Assembly (NCBI GenBank): GCA_025094145.1 | Contig: JALLLS010000038.1 | Location: 186,001 to 250,000, forward strand | Length of the DNA: 64,000 nucleotides | Origin: Spinellus fusiger | Lineage: Eukaryota; Mucoromycota; Mucoromycetes; Mucorales; Phycomycetaceae | Reading direction: 5' to 3' | Shown: positions 10,921 to 22,199 of the stretch, piece by piece | How positions within the stretch are numbered: the stretch's first letter is position 1 | Layout of the letters: the number at the start of each line of letters is the position of its first letter | Notes under the pieces: generated by a model | Databases searched by the model: none | Told to the model about the DNA's origin: nothing | What the model saw: only the letters and a program-made list of their open reading frames with translations | Position numbers and translations under genes: made by a program

Positions 10921-12870
10921 ATCTCAATTTCTAGATTGTTCAACTCATCTTTATTATCATTTAATTGTAAAGTCAACCTCTGTAATGGCTCTGACTCTTC
11001 ACATCATTTACTGTAAATGCATTCTCCTATCCGTCTTCCTTCTTCTGATAGGCTGTACATATAGACGTTCATCTTAGATTGATAGCAAGTATTACTATGA
11101 GTGTATTGTGTATAGCCATTAAATAGAGACACGGAGATCTATTGAATGATAGCAATAGAATCAATAAGCAGAATAAAATATATACATTCTAGTTGATCTG
11201 ACTATGATGAACATCACCCATTGAATTGATAGCAGATACCAAGGCGATAGGGTGGGAGTGAGGGAGTGAGTAAGAAGTTATTCTTGTCACTGATTTTATT
11301 TTGTTCATCTTTTTGTTTATCTATTTTACTTAAAATATCTAAAACTACATAAAATTAAGGCAGGGGCTAAGTGTAAAAAAAAAAGAAAAAAAAGAGTAAA
11401 TGGGCGTGTTTTACTATTACAAAATAATACACTGACATGATTCAATGTCATATATCTTTTCTACATCTTATTTTGAGGGCATAAAAGCAGTTGCTCGGGT
11501 CATTTGAACGTGACCATTCACATTTATCTCATGAAAGCTTGATGGAGGGGCAAAACAAACGTATATGCATGTACATTTGTTTCATGACATAAAAAGGCCA
11601 ATGGTAGATAGTATAGGACTTTGGTACAGTCGATAGGCTTAGTCACTTTTTCTTTCTATTTCTGATCTATAATCCATGAGGCTTGCTATAGAAGCACGCC
11701 ATGTTAAATACAAGACAATCTCACACATTGTATTGGTTATTCAAAAGAATGGTTTAGAATGAGTAATAATTAAAATTAGAAACAATTCCCAACTGAACAA
11801 TGTCATCTTACTGATATGGGATATGTCGTGTTGATACACTACGACCCAGAGTGTAGTATTTCACTATTCTATGTAACAGTAGCTAGAGCAATCTACAGTC
11901 TTGACCAATCCTATAAGAATATATATGCATTTCTCTTTATTCTATATTGAGATATATCTCAATCTATAATAATTGTGTAGATGATATATCCACTTTTTCC
12001 CTTGAAGACACAGCTCAATGAAATGAATTATGTGTATGTGGGTGCAGTCTATACCTCACATAAGGAAAATACCAAGTTACTTAAAGTAGCAATACAAAAG
12101 AACTTTCTTGTATGTGTGTGTGTGGATACAAGAGAGATGTTTGGCTTTGCATGCATTGTAATATGCATTAAACTATAACATGTATGACATTTTCAGAAGG
12201 TATTTGTATGTCCTTTTGAGATATATTCTGTCTAAAAATAAGATTAAAAATAGAAATCGTTGTTTGTTAAATGATTCTGAATGATTCAACTTTATTTATT
12301 TTTAACAAAATCTATTTCAAAAGGACACACGAACATTCTCCTGGAATGCTATAAAATAGTGTGTGCATGGAAATCGTAGCATGTTGCCATACATTAAACT
12401 CTTCAGCATGTTACGCATACAATTCAGCATTCTATCTGTTCTGCTATCTGTTGAGCCGCTATCTCTTCATAGCATAACATTTAGCCTATTATCTCTCACA
12501 CTATTTGGTATGCTACACATGAGGCTGCTTGTGAGTCAATAAATTAAAACAGTATGGATCATTGTTGGTTGAGTTTTTAAACCCTTTTTTTTCATCATCA
12601 TTTCTGTCAGCACCAAAAATAATAATATTCTCCTTGAGATAATACCATCTAAATAAGATTGGATGCTCAATCCATGATCCATTGTTAGTGGTCATGGAGA
12701 CATTTACTCAATCCATTCCTCCTCTTTCTCTTGGTATGGTCTTTAACTGAATTAGAACATGTCTTCCTATTAAGATTCTTAGATTAAGAAGAAATCTGCA
12801 ACAATAGGCAGATAGGCATAAAAGTCTATTCTCCACAACCTTACACTACTCTTAATTTCAATTTCAATAT
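10920..12870. other. AT-rich gene-free stretch
   Basis: I see no gene or mobile-element coding sequence that I can support. Short ORFs such as 11981-12178 are low in complexity and have no domain. Confidence 0.5.
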
Positions 12871-12871
12871 C

Positions 12872-12959
12872 AAATAATACAAAATAATAATAATACAAAA
12901 TAATAATAATACAAAATAATAATAATACAAAATAATAATACAAAATAATAATAATAATT
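12872..12959. repeat. A/T-rich tandem repeat, about 15-bp unit
   Basis: Units of the form aaaataataataatac repeat about five times, with one shortened unit, then run into an AAT tract. Confidence 0.85.
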
Positions 12960-14222
12960 AAGAAAGCAATAACCTTATCTACCCCGTTTATGCTGAAACT
13001 TGCCTATCTTGTACAACCCATGAAAGAGAGGTGTTTCACCAAAAACAAAGTCCCTTTTCTGTTCTTCTGATAGTAACAAAGAAAATAGGCGTACTGAGTC
13101 TTCCTCTTTTTCCTGTTACGGGCATATCATTTTTCTTGGACAGTTGTTTCCATAGATAGAAAACCACGAGACACTTTAGCGCTCCAACGCTTCCCTATTT
13201 TGATCTCCGGAATAGGTGCAGCTTCTACTGCCAGACAAGTTGACAGACAAAAAAAAAAGAAAAAAGAAAAAAAAAGAGAGAGTTTTATTTGATTTTACAC
13301 AGACATCTCTTATCATAAGCTGTGTTTTTATCGACTCTACATTTGTAAAGTATAACGACACATCTTTGTATAAATAAAGTGATGACTCTATCCACAGGTA
13401 TCATTAAATAACAAAGCACTCCATGGGTTGGCCTCTAATGGAGGGTTCTTACTCTCTCTAAAACAAGGGAAGAAATGCCTCGGGTGGTTTGACTCCAATA
13501 CGTTGGATGAACTGACCCATAGAAAGTAGTGTGACTATTGAACCTCGGCCATCTCTTTTTTTTATGTTCTGTTCTGTTTATCTATCTATTGATCTATTTT
13601 TCAGACTCTGTTATTCTATCATCCTCATGTGTCTTGTCAATTCTACTTAAAGACAGACTTCACCTTCAAATAAATAAGAGAAAAAAAAAGTGTTCCTATC
13701 GCCATGGATACATATCGTCATCTTAACATTGTAGAAGAAACATTCTTTGGTAGGAGGTAGGACCTTGTTTTTTTTAAGGCTTGTCAGCACAGACAGACAT
13801 CTCCGCCTCATGGCTGGGAATAGGAGAACAAGTGGATAAAGTCCATTGACATGATGTTCCCTCTACCCTTCACAATGAACAGGCGACAGAAGAGAAGGAG
13901 GAGAAGGTCTAAAGTTCATTACCTTTACAGACTACTTTTTTTTCTTTTAAATATTAAAAAATGACTGCCAATATTAATGGAAAAAAAAAGGAAAAAAAAA
14001 AAGAGAATGTATTTACGAAAGTGTAATAATGAATTAAAAAGATAAAGTGTAAAATGTGGAGGGGGGTTTAGGTAACAAGGACTGCTTTTTTTTGATAGTG
14101 AAAGAGTGAGCTAAATAGTTAACTATATAGTATAGTATAGATAGATAAATAAGCTATTTCTTAGTAGTAGAAGTAATAATAATAAGAATAATAAGAATAA
14201 GAATAAGAAAGATGAAGGATGC
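12960..14222. other. Gene-free stretch downstream of the nucleoside transporter
   Basis: I see no supported gene. The block contains several runs of A interrupted by G (13250-13282 and 13980-14005) and AAT/AAG-rich simple sequence just before the transporter stop codon. The last part is probably the transporter 3' UTR. Confidence 0.5.
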
Positions 14223-16167
14223 TCACGACAACATGCCAGCAATAGAGGCAGAGATCCAGGTAGAGAAAAGACCACAAATCATAGCAGACACAGCAAGACT
14301 AGAAATCTCACCCGATCGCTTGGGAGCAATGGTACTCAACACACCGACTTGCATTCCTACACTGCCGAGGTTGGCAAAACCACATAGGGCGTAGGTACAG
14401 ACAAGCAAGGATCGAGGTGCAAGGGTATTCTTGTAGACACCTGTCATCAGTTGATAGGCCACAAACTCATTGGCCCACACCTTGGTAGCAATGAGCTGTC
14501 CAACCACGACCAGATCCTTGTTATCAGCACCAATCAACCAGGCAACAGGCACAAACACATAGCCAGTGATGAGCTGGAGAGTGAGGTTCTGGATGGTCAA
14601 GAAGTTACCGGCCCATGTCAGACCAGCATTGACAGCATACAGCAAGGCCAGCAAGGAGATCAGGTTGGCAATGATGAGAAGTGCAATGTTGATACCAATG
14701 GAGGCACCAATACCGGCAGCGTGGAGCAAGTTGTTGGTCTTTTCGGGGTTGTCAGGGAGCTTGACGGTGCCTCTTGTCAGGGGCTCGCCGACCTCAGGGT
14801 ATCTGAGCTTGGAGATGGCAAGAGAGCAGGGAATGGACATGACACAGGAGGTCAGAAGAGCCTGGCCAGACACACCCATGGAGATGTAGCCGTAGAGAAT
14901 GGAGCCTGAGATGGTAGCAAATCCAGAGGTCATGACCTGGTGCATTTCTGCTGTAGTCAAGTGGGGCAGGAAAGGCTTGATTAACAGGGCATTCTCAGAC
15001 TGACCCAAGAAGGGAGAGGCACAGGCAACAATGGACTCAGCACCAGAGACATTCAGCAGAACCATAAAGACAACACCGGCTCTCTGGAGCAGCCACTGCA
15101 GACTTCCAATGTGGTAGAGGATCTGGACCACAGAGGCAAAGAAGATGACAGCAGGCAGAACATTGATGGCAAACATGCCAGAGTCCACGACCGACTGGCC
15201 AAAGACAAACGAGGCACCAAAGGCAGACTTGCCCAGGAAGCCCTCGCAGAAGGTGGAGAGCCAGGAGAAGATATCGTGGCCTGCTTGGGATCTAAACACA
15301 AACAGGGCGAGAATGAACTGCAGGAGCATTGCACCCGAAATGGTGTTCCATGAAATGTCTTTACGACTCTAGAATACAAGGGTGAGATCAGGGAACACTG
15401 TGTGGGTGGGCGTGGGAATAAAGTCCACAAAAAGAAAGAAAAACTCACAACGGACGATGCATAGCCCATGGCCAGGAAGACAACCATGCCAAACAGGGCA
15501 ATCAGACGCTGGAGTCGGCTGGAGTCGGCTGTTTCGGGGAGGGAGAAGATGGTGACAATGATAACAGTAAGGGTCAATGCAGCGTAGGCCAGGGAGCGAA
15601 CTCTGGGGCTGAAAGCCATGATGGGCTTGGCGATGACAGAGATGCAGAAGTTCCAGGGTGTGGTGACAAGTGATGTTGGGAAGTGTGAGAAGAAGATGTA
15701 GATACTGAACCAGGCATAAATCAGACCAAGAATAAGATTCTCAGAGTCATAGCCCTTGGGAACCTGGAGTGCATAGGCAGCAGACAGAAAGCCAGTGAAG
15801 AGAAGCCACATAACAAGGCTAAAAAGATAGGGATAAATGACACATTCTCTCCTTTTCTCCCCTTTTCTTTGGGTACTTACTGGCACCATTTAAGGTGGCG
15901 GTTGTAGAAGAGACTGAACTTGCTTGGCTTTTCTTCCTCTTCTTCCTCCTCCTCTTCATAGCCAGTGCTATCAAGATGTGCGTCCTTGACATCCTCATCC
16001 TTGACAGAGACATTCACAGAAAACATTTCCTGCTTCTTTTCAGTGGTGTACTCTGTGGTGTACTCTGTGGTGTTGCCTGTCTGTTCCTTGACAAAGGTGG
16101 TTTCTTTGTAGACAGGACTCTCCTTGAACTCCTCATCGGGCTTTAGGTTATGAGCTGATGTGTCCAT
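14223..16167 (-). CDS. Concentrative nucleoside transporter (CNT/SLC28 family)
   Basis: This protein imports nucleosides across the plasma membrane by cation symport. Three exons on the minus strand join in frame to 600 residues: 16167-15881, 15818-15449 and 15368-14223. Both introns (62 and 80 nt) have GTAAGT or GTGAGT donors. The N-terminal ~95 residues are hydrophilic, with a Glu run (E9) at residues ~70-80. Hydrophobic segments follow. The family core is clear: a GK.AFGASFVFG-like region, VLPAVIFFASVVQILY, then the helical-hairpin motif SGAESIVACASPFLGQSENALL that lines the nucleoside site. Further motifs are GFATISGS and, near the end, YALCGFANLGSVGMQVG. Length fits eukaryotic CNTs (about 600-650). 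Substrate preference cannot be read from the sequence. The long ORFs on the opposite strand are shadows. Confidence 0.93.
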
Positions 16168-17955
16168 GACTTTATAATAAAGACACTAGTGAACAATAGT
16201 GAACAATTGGAAGAGAATAGGGGAGGGCAGATCAGAGAATGCTTAGGAAGAAGAGAGCCACACTTTTTTCTTTTTTTTTCAATTCAACGGCGCTTATCTG
16301 TATTTATTCGTTTTTGGATATTTTTTATTTGTTTTTAAGATTCAGTTTTAGATCAATAAAATTCCCACTCATATTGGTGTGGAGGGAAATAGTTTGATGT
16401 AAGACAATCCATCTTTTGGATAGGAAGCATAGGTTCCCGTTGGTTTGGTGCGTGGTGGGTGGACGGTGATTTCCCAAGGCCAGGCATGAGAATGTAGCAT
16501 GATGTAGAATGGCATCCTTTACTCAAGGATACCTTCTCATCTTTAAAATGCTCCTGTTGGTAGGAATCCGTGGGACTCATTGCTCTGTCTCTTTCCCTTC
16601 TCTCAAGGGCTCTCTATGGCCAATCCTCGCTGCTGGGCTTCACTGTGATGTCCTATGCACCACCACGCATAGACTGCATGTCACAGCAGCATCCTTGCTC
16701 CAATAAACAGCCCAACACACCAGAAACCCCCTCCACACAAAAACACACTTGAATCGTAGATCCCTGGTCAATTCATCTATTCCATCCATCCATTCATGTT
16801 TTTTTTTCTTTACTCAATACAAACTCAGTATCTCTACAGATAAATAAAGACATGGAATACTCTCCACATGAACATACTCACTAACAGGACTTCCGAGATG
16901 GGTCAAGGAAAAAGGCAACTCGGTGATTGAATTGGTAATATATGGGAGGATTATCCTTTTTCATCGTCTCTGCAAAAATATATAGAAATGAAAACCGTCC
17001 ATCGTGTGCTGCAAGAGGACATTGAAGAGTGACTTTCTTCTTATTGCCATCGCACAGCACCTATCACGAACCATGTTTTCTGTCCAAAGGTTGCGCTTGA
17101 AAACAGAACAAATAAGCGGACTTTTTTTTTCATATTAGAGTAGTCATAGCCTTTTTATTAGTATAGGAATAAACCGGCTTCTGTCGACTGATAGTGTGAG
17201 CGGATAAGTAGACCTAACATTGTTTCTTCTGGTGTCCTTGAGAATAGAAGCTGTTGCTTTATTTATTATTTTATTATTTCCCCCCTTTATTATTTCCCCT
17301 TTATTATTTCCATGCTCATCTTTCTATATTTCTTCATAGGAAAATGGCTATCTTCCTATGAAGAAATGAAGGGTGGAATGCTGTTGTTGGTTCAATATTA
17401 TTTATTTATTTTCCTTTTTCTTTCTTCAAATTCTGTTTCATTTATTTGTTAAGGAAAATCCCTTTTTTATCCGTTTACCTTTTTAACCTTTCCTTACTAT
17501 CTTAATGGGTCTTATCATTGGAGGGAGAATAGACTTGTGTTGCAGCTTATCAGTAATACACCAGAAGATTATTATGGTATAACAGGCAATTATCGAATCT
17601 TTAATTCTTCATTGTTATTATTAGTTGAATTCACTATGTCTCAGTTTAAATGAGTAAATTAAGGCCATCTGCTTTTAGAGAGTTATCAGGAAGTGTCTTT
17701 GCATTTATTTCTTTAGTTTCTGCAGTGAGTAAATTATATTACGACCATAAAAGGAAACTGCTAAACCACTTAGATTGGAGTATAAGTTAAATAATGGATT
17801 CAAAGGATGAACATGAGTTGATTTAAACATGCCTTGCTATCGTCTGGTAGGCTGTGCATTCAAGTACCGTTGTATTCTATTCACATGCTAATGATAATAA
17901 GAGTCACTTTTCATTCTACAAACAAATGGATTCTTGTCCAATGGAAACATGGTCA
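16168..17955. other. Gene-free stretch upstream of the transporter
   Basis: This is the promoter side of the transporter, followed by sequence with no supported gene. It contains a tttattatttcccc direct repeat at about 17265-17311 and an inverted repeat annotated separately. ORFs at 16353-16752 lie on both strands of the same bases and have no domain. Confidence 0.5.
17329..17366. repeat. Perfect 13-bp inverted repeat with 12-base loop
   Basis: The arm tttcttcatagga (17329-17341) pairs perfectly with tcctatgaagaaa (17354-17366). No U-rich tail typical of a bacterial terminator is relevant here. It could be an RNA hairpin, a protein-binding palindrome or the remnant of a small inverted-repeat element. 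Confidence 0.8.
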
Positions 17956-18190
17956 ATATTATTATTAGTGTTGTTATTAGTGTTGTTATTAGTGTTGTTA
18001 TTAGTGGTGTTATTAGTGGTGTTATTATTATATATATTAGTGTTATTACTAGTGTTGTTATTAGTGTTATTATTAGTGTTATTACTAGTGGTGTTATTAT
18101 TATATATATTGGTGTTATTACTAGTGGTGTTATTATTATATATATTAGTGGTGTTATTATTATATATATTAGTGGTGTTATTATTATCTA
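17956..18190. repeat. 12-bp minisatellite with interspersed variants
   Basis: A unit close to ttattagtgttg repeats through about 235 bases, with blocks of ttattattatatata inserted in the second half. Because the unit is a multiple of three, all frames stay open. That yields artefactual ORFs made of Val/Leu/Ile on one strand and Asn/Thr on the other. Confidence 0.9.
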
Positions 18191-19785
18191 AAGAAGGAAG
18201 GAAGAGAGAATAACTGATCATGATAGAGAATTAGAATAGGTTGAACACAGTTGATCCACTTGATTCCGATAAGTCAAGGAGACAGATGAGACCGAGACAG
18301 GATCTATCAGCAATATAAGCAGCTTTCTAGTGTTGTTGTTATTAGTGTCAGTGTCATTATTATTTTCTCCAGATACTTAAGAATGGAACTCGCGGCATAA
18401 ACCCCATCTTTTGATAATCATCATCCTATTAGCATGAAGAATCCACAGGCCTTGCTATACCAAATCAGTACAGTGCTTTTAGTATAAAGTGAGTTTAATA
18501 TCTTTATTTATTCACTTGAGACTGATTGTTGAATTCATTGATAGGTAATGAAATAGCTCAAAGTCAAATTCACGAGTAATTCTGATTCCGTGGAGTGTCT
18601 TTTGTCCCTTCAACAAAACCCACACCTTGTTATGTTGATTCGTCCCTCATGAATGAGCCAAAACAAGAATGTCTGTTCGCCAATACTATTGTATGGTAAA
18701 TAATACCTTATAAGCTGTACATTCGCTTTGTTATTGTGGGAATCGTGGAGAGATCGATGGAACTCCGCATGTACAAGACAAAACAGAACATAGAACAGCA
18801 ATAATGAGATGCCATTTTGTTAGACCAATGATAAGAAAAGAAACCAGTTTGTTTTCTGTGGTGTGTCTTTCTGATGGAATGACTACACGCTACACTCCTT
18901 TGTACTTTGGAAGTTGTACTTTGGAAGTTGTACTTTACAGTAGATTCATTCCATAGGCCCTATTTATAGATTGATCTATATATCAACACACTTGTATTTA
19001 TACTTATGTAGTCTGGTCAGGTTGACTGTAGTGTTCTATTTCTTGATTGCATTGGCTCTCTTTTGGCAAGAACTGCTCTACTACTGACCTAATCTCATGT
19101 TCCTTCCTATCACCCAATCTACTCATGACCCTATTATCAACATGACACTGCTTTATTTCATTCTGAACGAAAATATAATAAGACGCCTATTCCAAAGAAG
19201 GCAGAGATTTCTCTTTGTATCCTTCATTCTATCACAAGAGAATTGAATCTCAGACACAGCAACTCAAAATAGCAGATGAGCAGAAAAAGGTTAAAAAGAA
19301 AAGAAAAGCTAAAAAAAAAAAGGCATAACACAACGAAATGTCAGTTCTACAGTCTGAAATATCCTTGGAGGGGCAATTAAAGTAAGTCATACACTACCAA
19401 GACAGATTCTCTCTTTTTTTATTTATTATTTTATTTTATTTTTTAATCTTTTTTAATCTTTTTTTATATAAATATAAATTTACGCGGTGACAAAAAAAAA
19501 AAAGGTGACTAGTTTTTAAAGTTCTATGGTAACGATGGCAATGGAAAGGGTATCAAGAATAAACAAAAAGAGAATAGACAAAAAGATGGGAGCAGTAGGA
19601 TGAGATGAATAAATAAAATAAAAACATAAAAGAAAGACGCAAGGGACTTTATATATAAATATATGTTTTTTTTTATATATGTTTTTTTTTTATATGTTTT
19701 TTTATATGTTTTTTTTTATGTTTTTTATGTCTTTCTTATATGTCTTTCTTATATGTCTTTCTTATATGTTTTATATATATATATG
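18191..19785. other. Gene-free stretch
   Basis: I see no supported gene. There is a 14-base direct repeat (gtactttggaagtt, at about 18902-18929), and a run of TATATG and poly(T) simple sequence at 19650-19790 that abuts the Rab GEF stop codon. Confidence 0.5.
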
Positions 19786-21702
19786 TCAGGCATGTGAATG
19801 AAAAGTGGATACAGTAAGAATGGAATCAGTGAAGCTTGACAGCTGGCTCACGATGGGCCGAGTGTGGTTGGACATTTTATTGTCAGGGGTTGAACTTACA
19901 GACGCCTTCCCAATCACAGTGGGATCAACACCAGAAGCCATCAGCATGGCAGGAAGAGCACCCATCCTATAAGAAAGAAAGAAAAAAGGAGAAAGAAAGA
20001 AAAAGAAAGAAAAAGAAAGAGATGAGTTCATCTTCTACTCCTTCTCAGTGGATGCCACACAAGAGAGCAGCCATTCAACCCAGTGTTCTTATTCTTATTC
20101 TTATTTATTACTATTTTATAATATATACTTTCTATCGATTGACTCCTCAGTGGAGGAGAGCTGCTGTGCTTACCTGCTGAGACACATCTGAAGCCTGAGC
20201 CTCTTGCACTCTTCGTACACAGTCCCCAGTGGCCAATGGTAGTAGGCTCCTGCTTTTAACCTTGAGAGATAGTCATAAAAAGCAATGACACTGGCAATGC
20301 GATCACGGCAATACCTATCAATGGTAGCCCATTCATCAAAATAGGAAATACGGAATCGATAGGAAAATGGGCCCTGTTCCCTTCCACAGGCCTGGCACCG
20401 CGCAGTAGGGGGCGAGAATTGAAACCGCTCCCATAGACTGGCTGTTGTGGCTGCCGTGTCTTGTTTGGCATGGGCAGGGTAGGCCAGTGCAGGAGGACAC
20501 TTCTCCACAAAACACGTCTTGACCAACACTGCCTCCAGTACCTTTCGGCTGGTGATGAGGGCATTGGGACCCAGACGGAGACAAGGTTCAATGTCATCTC
20601 TCAGACACTGCTTCATAAAGGGAAGGCTGTGCATTCGGCGGAGAGACAGTGTCGGCAGGGCAGACACAAACACATCAAAGTCTGTCAACACAGCACTGTC
20701 TTTGTGAGGGACGGCCACCTGCGCCAACAGAGGCAGGCCGTGCCACTGGGCCAGCTCCATCTGTGTGCGCTCACAAGCAGTGCCTAGTACGGGTGTCTGT
20801 GTGTCCTGTGTGTCCTGTGTCTGCTCTTTTATGGCCATGGTCTCCCTCAATGCCTCGAGCTCACTTTGAGTGGCCGCCAAATGGTGGTGCATTGCTTCCA
20901 AGTCAGTTTGGGTCTTGTCATGGTGGACTTTGAGATGCTGCTTTTCGTGTTGTTCTCGCAGGACCATTTGGCGCGCTTCCTCAAATAGGCCCTGACCCAA
21001 CTCCTCCAGTTCCCTTTTGGCTGTGTCTTTAAAGTGCTGGATCGATTTGATCTGTGATTCTTCTTCGAGACATTTGAGGTGGATGGCCTTGAGGTCTTTT
21101 TCAAGAGAAACAATCTTAAATGAGCAGGTGTCGAGTGCCATTTGACGGTCACTGCACATCAATTGGAGTCTGTAAATGTCCTGTTGTTGACGCTGCTGTT
21201 GGAGGAGGCATGTTTCTATCTGTTGCTGGGTGGTGGCCATGGCCCTGTGGAGTGGGCATGCTGGGTGAGGAGAAGGAGGAGAGGGAGGAGGAGGAGAAGG
21301 TTGTATACAATAAGAGGATGAAGTCTGTGACTGGCATGGGCAGGGTGTTTGTGGAAGATGAGATGTAGTATGAGGTGGGGTATGTATCATGGCAGTTATT
21401 GTTTCTGTGTTGTTGTTGTTGTTGCTGCTGCTGATGCTGCTGCTGCTCAGGCTCAGGTTGCTCAGGCTGCTGCTACTCATGCTACTGTTACTCATGCTGC
21501 TGTTACGATGGTCGGCAGATGAGCCTGCATCATGCACTGGTTGTGAAAAGACATACAGCAAGAGTGTCGTCATGGTAGACTTAATGTAAGGTTTTGGTTT
21601 CTTCTTTCCTGTGCCTGTATGGCGCTGACCATACAGAACAGCCAGACTGCCTTTCCGTGTAAGCTCTTCTTTACCGTCCATGAACCGTTGCATAGACGCC
21701 AT
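19786..21702 (-). CDS. SEC2: Sec2/Rabin8-type guanine nucleotide exchange factor for an exocytic Rab
   Basis: This is predicted to activate a Sec4/Rab8-like GTPase on secretory vesicles. Two exons join in frame: 21702-20174 and 19966-19786, with a 207-nt intron, giving 569 residues. After a Ser/Asn-rich low-complexity stretch (residues ~65-100) and a Pro-rich piece comes a long coiled coil (~165-305). It contains LFEEARQMVLREQHEKQ, the hallmark of the Sec2 GEF coiled coil. The C-terminal half carries C-x2-C (CQACGREQGPFSYRFRI), WATIDRYCRDRIASV, and RLRLQMCLSR joined across the intron to MGALPAM. These are conserved in RAB3IP/RAB3IL1-like proteins. The start is uncertain. An in-frame TGA lies just upstream of this exon's open frame, but an acceptor at 21729-21730 could join a further exon ending at 21829. 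Near the C-terminus, a 57-nt in-frame GTAAGT...CCAG segment may be an optional intron. Confidence 0.85.
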
Positions 21703-22199
21703 GGCACACAAAGGAGCAATTTCTTGCGCTGTGTTTCAATGACAAGAAAAGAAAATGCGTTGAAATCAGATCACAAATAAAGGAGAAGGGAAGGCTCAGA
21801 AAAGAAAACAAGACAGTCCCAAACAAACCACACTGGTCTTTGAGTGGCCCATGATGCATGACAGAAAGACAATAAGGCGCTTCTTTATCCAATGAAATGA
21901 CACCTTCTACTAATGAAATCCAGGAGACATCATGGTGAGGAGAAGGAGAGAAGGGGCAGTCAAAGGCAAAAGACCGTCACTTGAGCTGTGACTTGCACTT
22001 GAATGGATCTGTACAGTTCAGAGAATACACTCATTGTCTGTTTTTTTTTTCTTTTTCTTTTGTCACTGCCATTTTTGGGTCCTCCTCTCCTTCTCCTGGT
22101 GTGACTTACTTTACTCCCTGTTCTCTCTTTTTTGTATAGAGTGATCCACCACCCACCACCAGCAGAGGGATTAACAGAACGAATTGACTCTACGCCACA
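21703..22199. promoter_or_regulatory. Divergent intergenic region between the Rab GEF and NIF-domain genes
   Basis: The two genes point away from each other across about 500 bases, so this region must hold both promoters. It includes a polypyrimidine stretch and an acceptor-like ttgtatag at about 22132-22139. That suggests a 5'-UTR or N-terminal intron for the plus-strand gene. Possible extra 5' coding sequence of the Rab GEF (minus strand, about 21829-21905) also lies here. Confidence 0.5.

Noticed and set aside
12872..12959. Regular repeats that might suggest a CRISPR-like array
   Set aside because: Units are contiguous with no unique spacers, and the genome is eukaryotic.
14451..15372. 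Long plus-strand ORFs opposite the nucleoside transporter
   Set aside because: They are antisense shadows of a clearly conserved, spliced minus-strand gene and have no domain.
17854..18221. Val/Leu-rich and Asn/Thr-rich ORFs
   Set aside because: They are translations of a 12-bp minisatellite, not genes.
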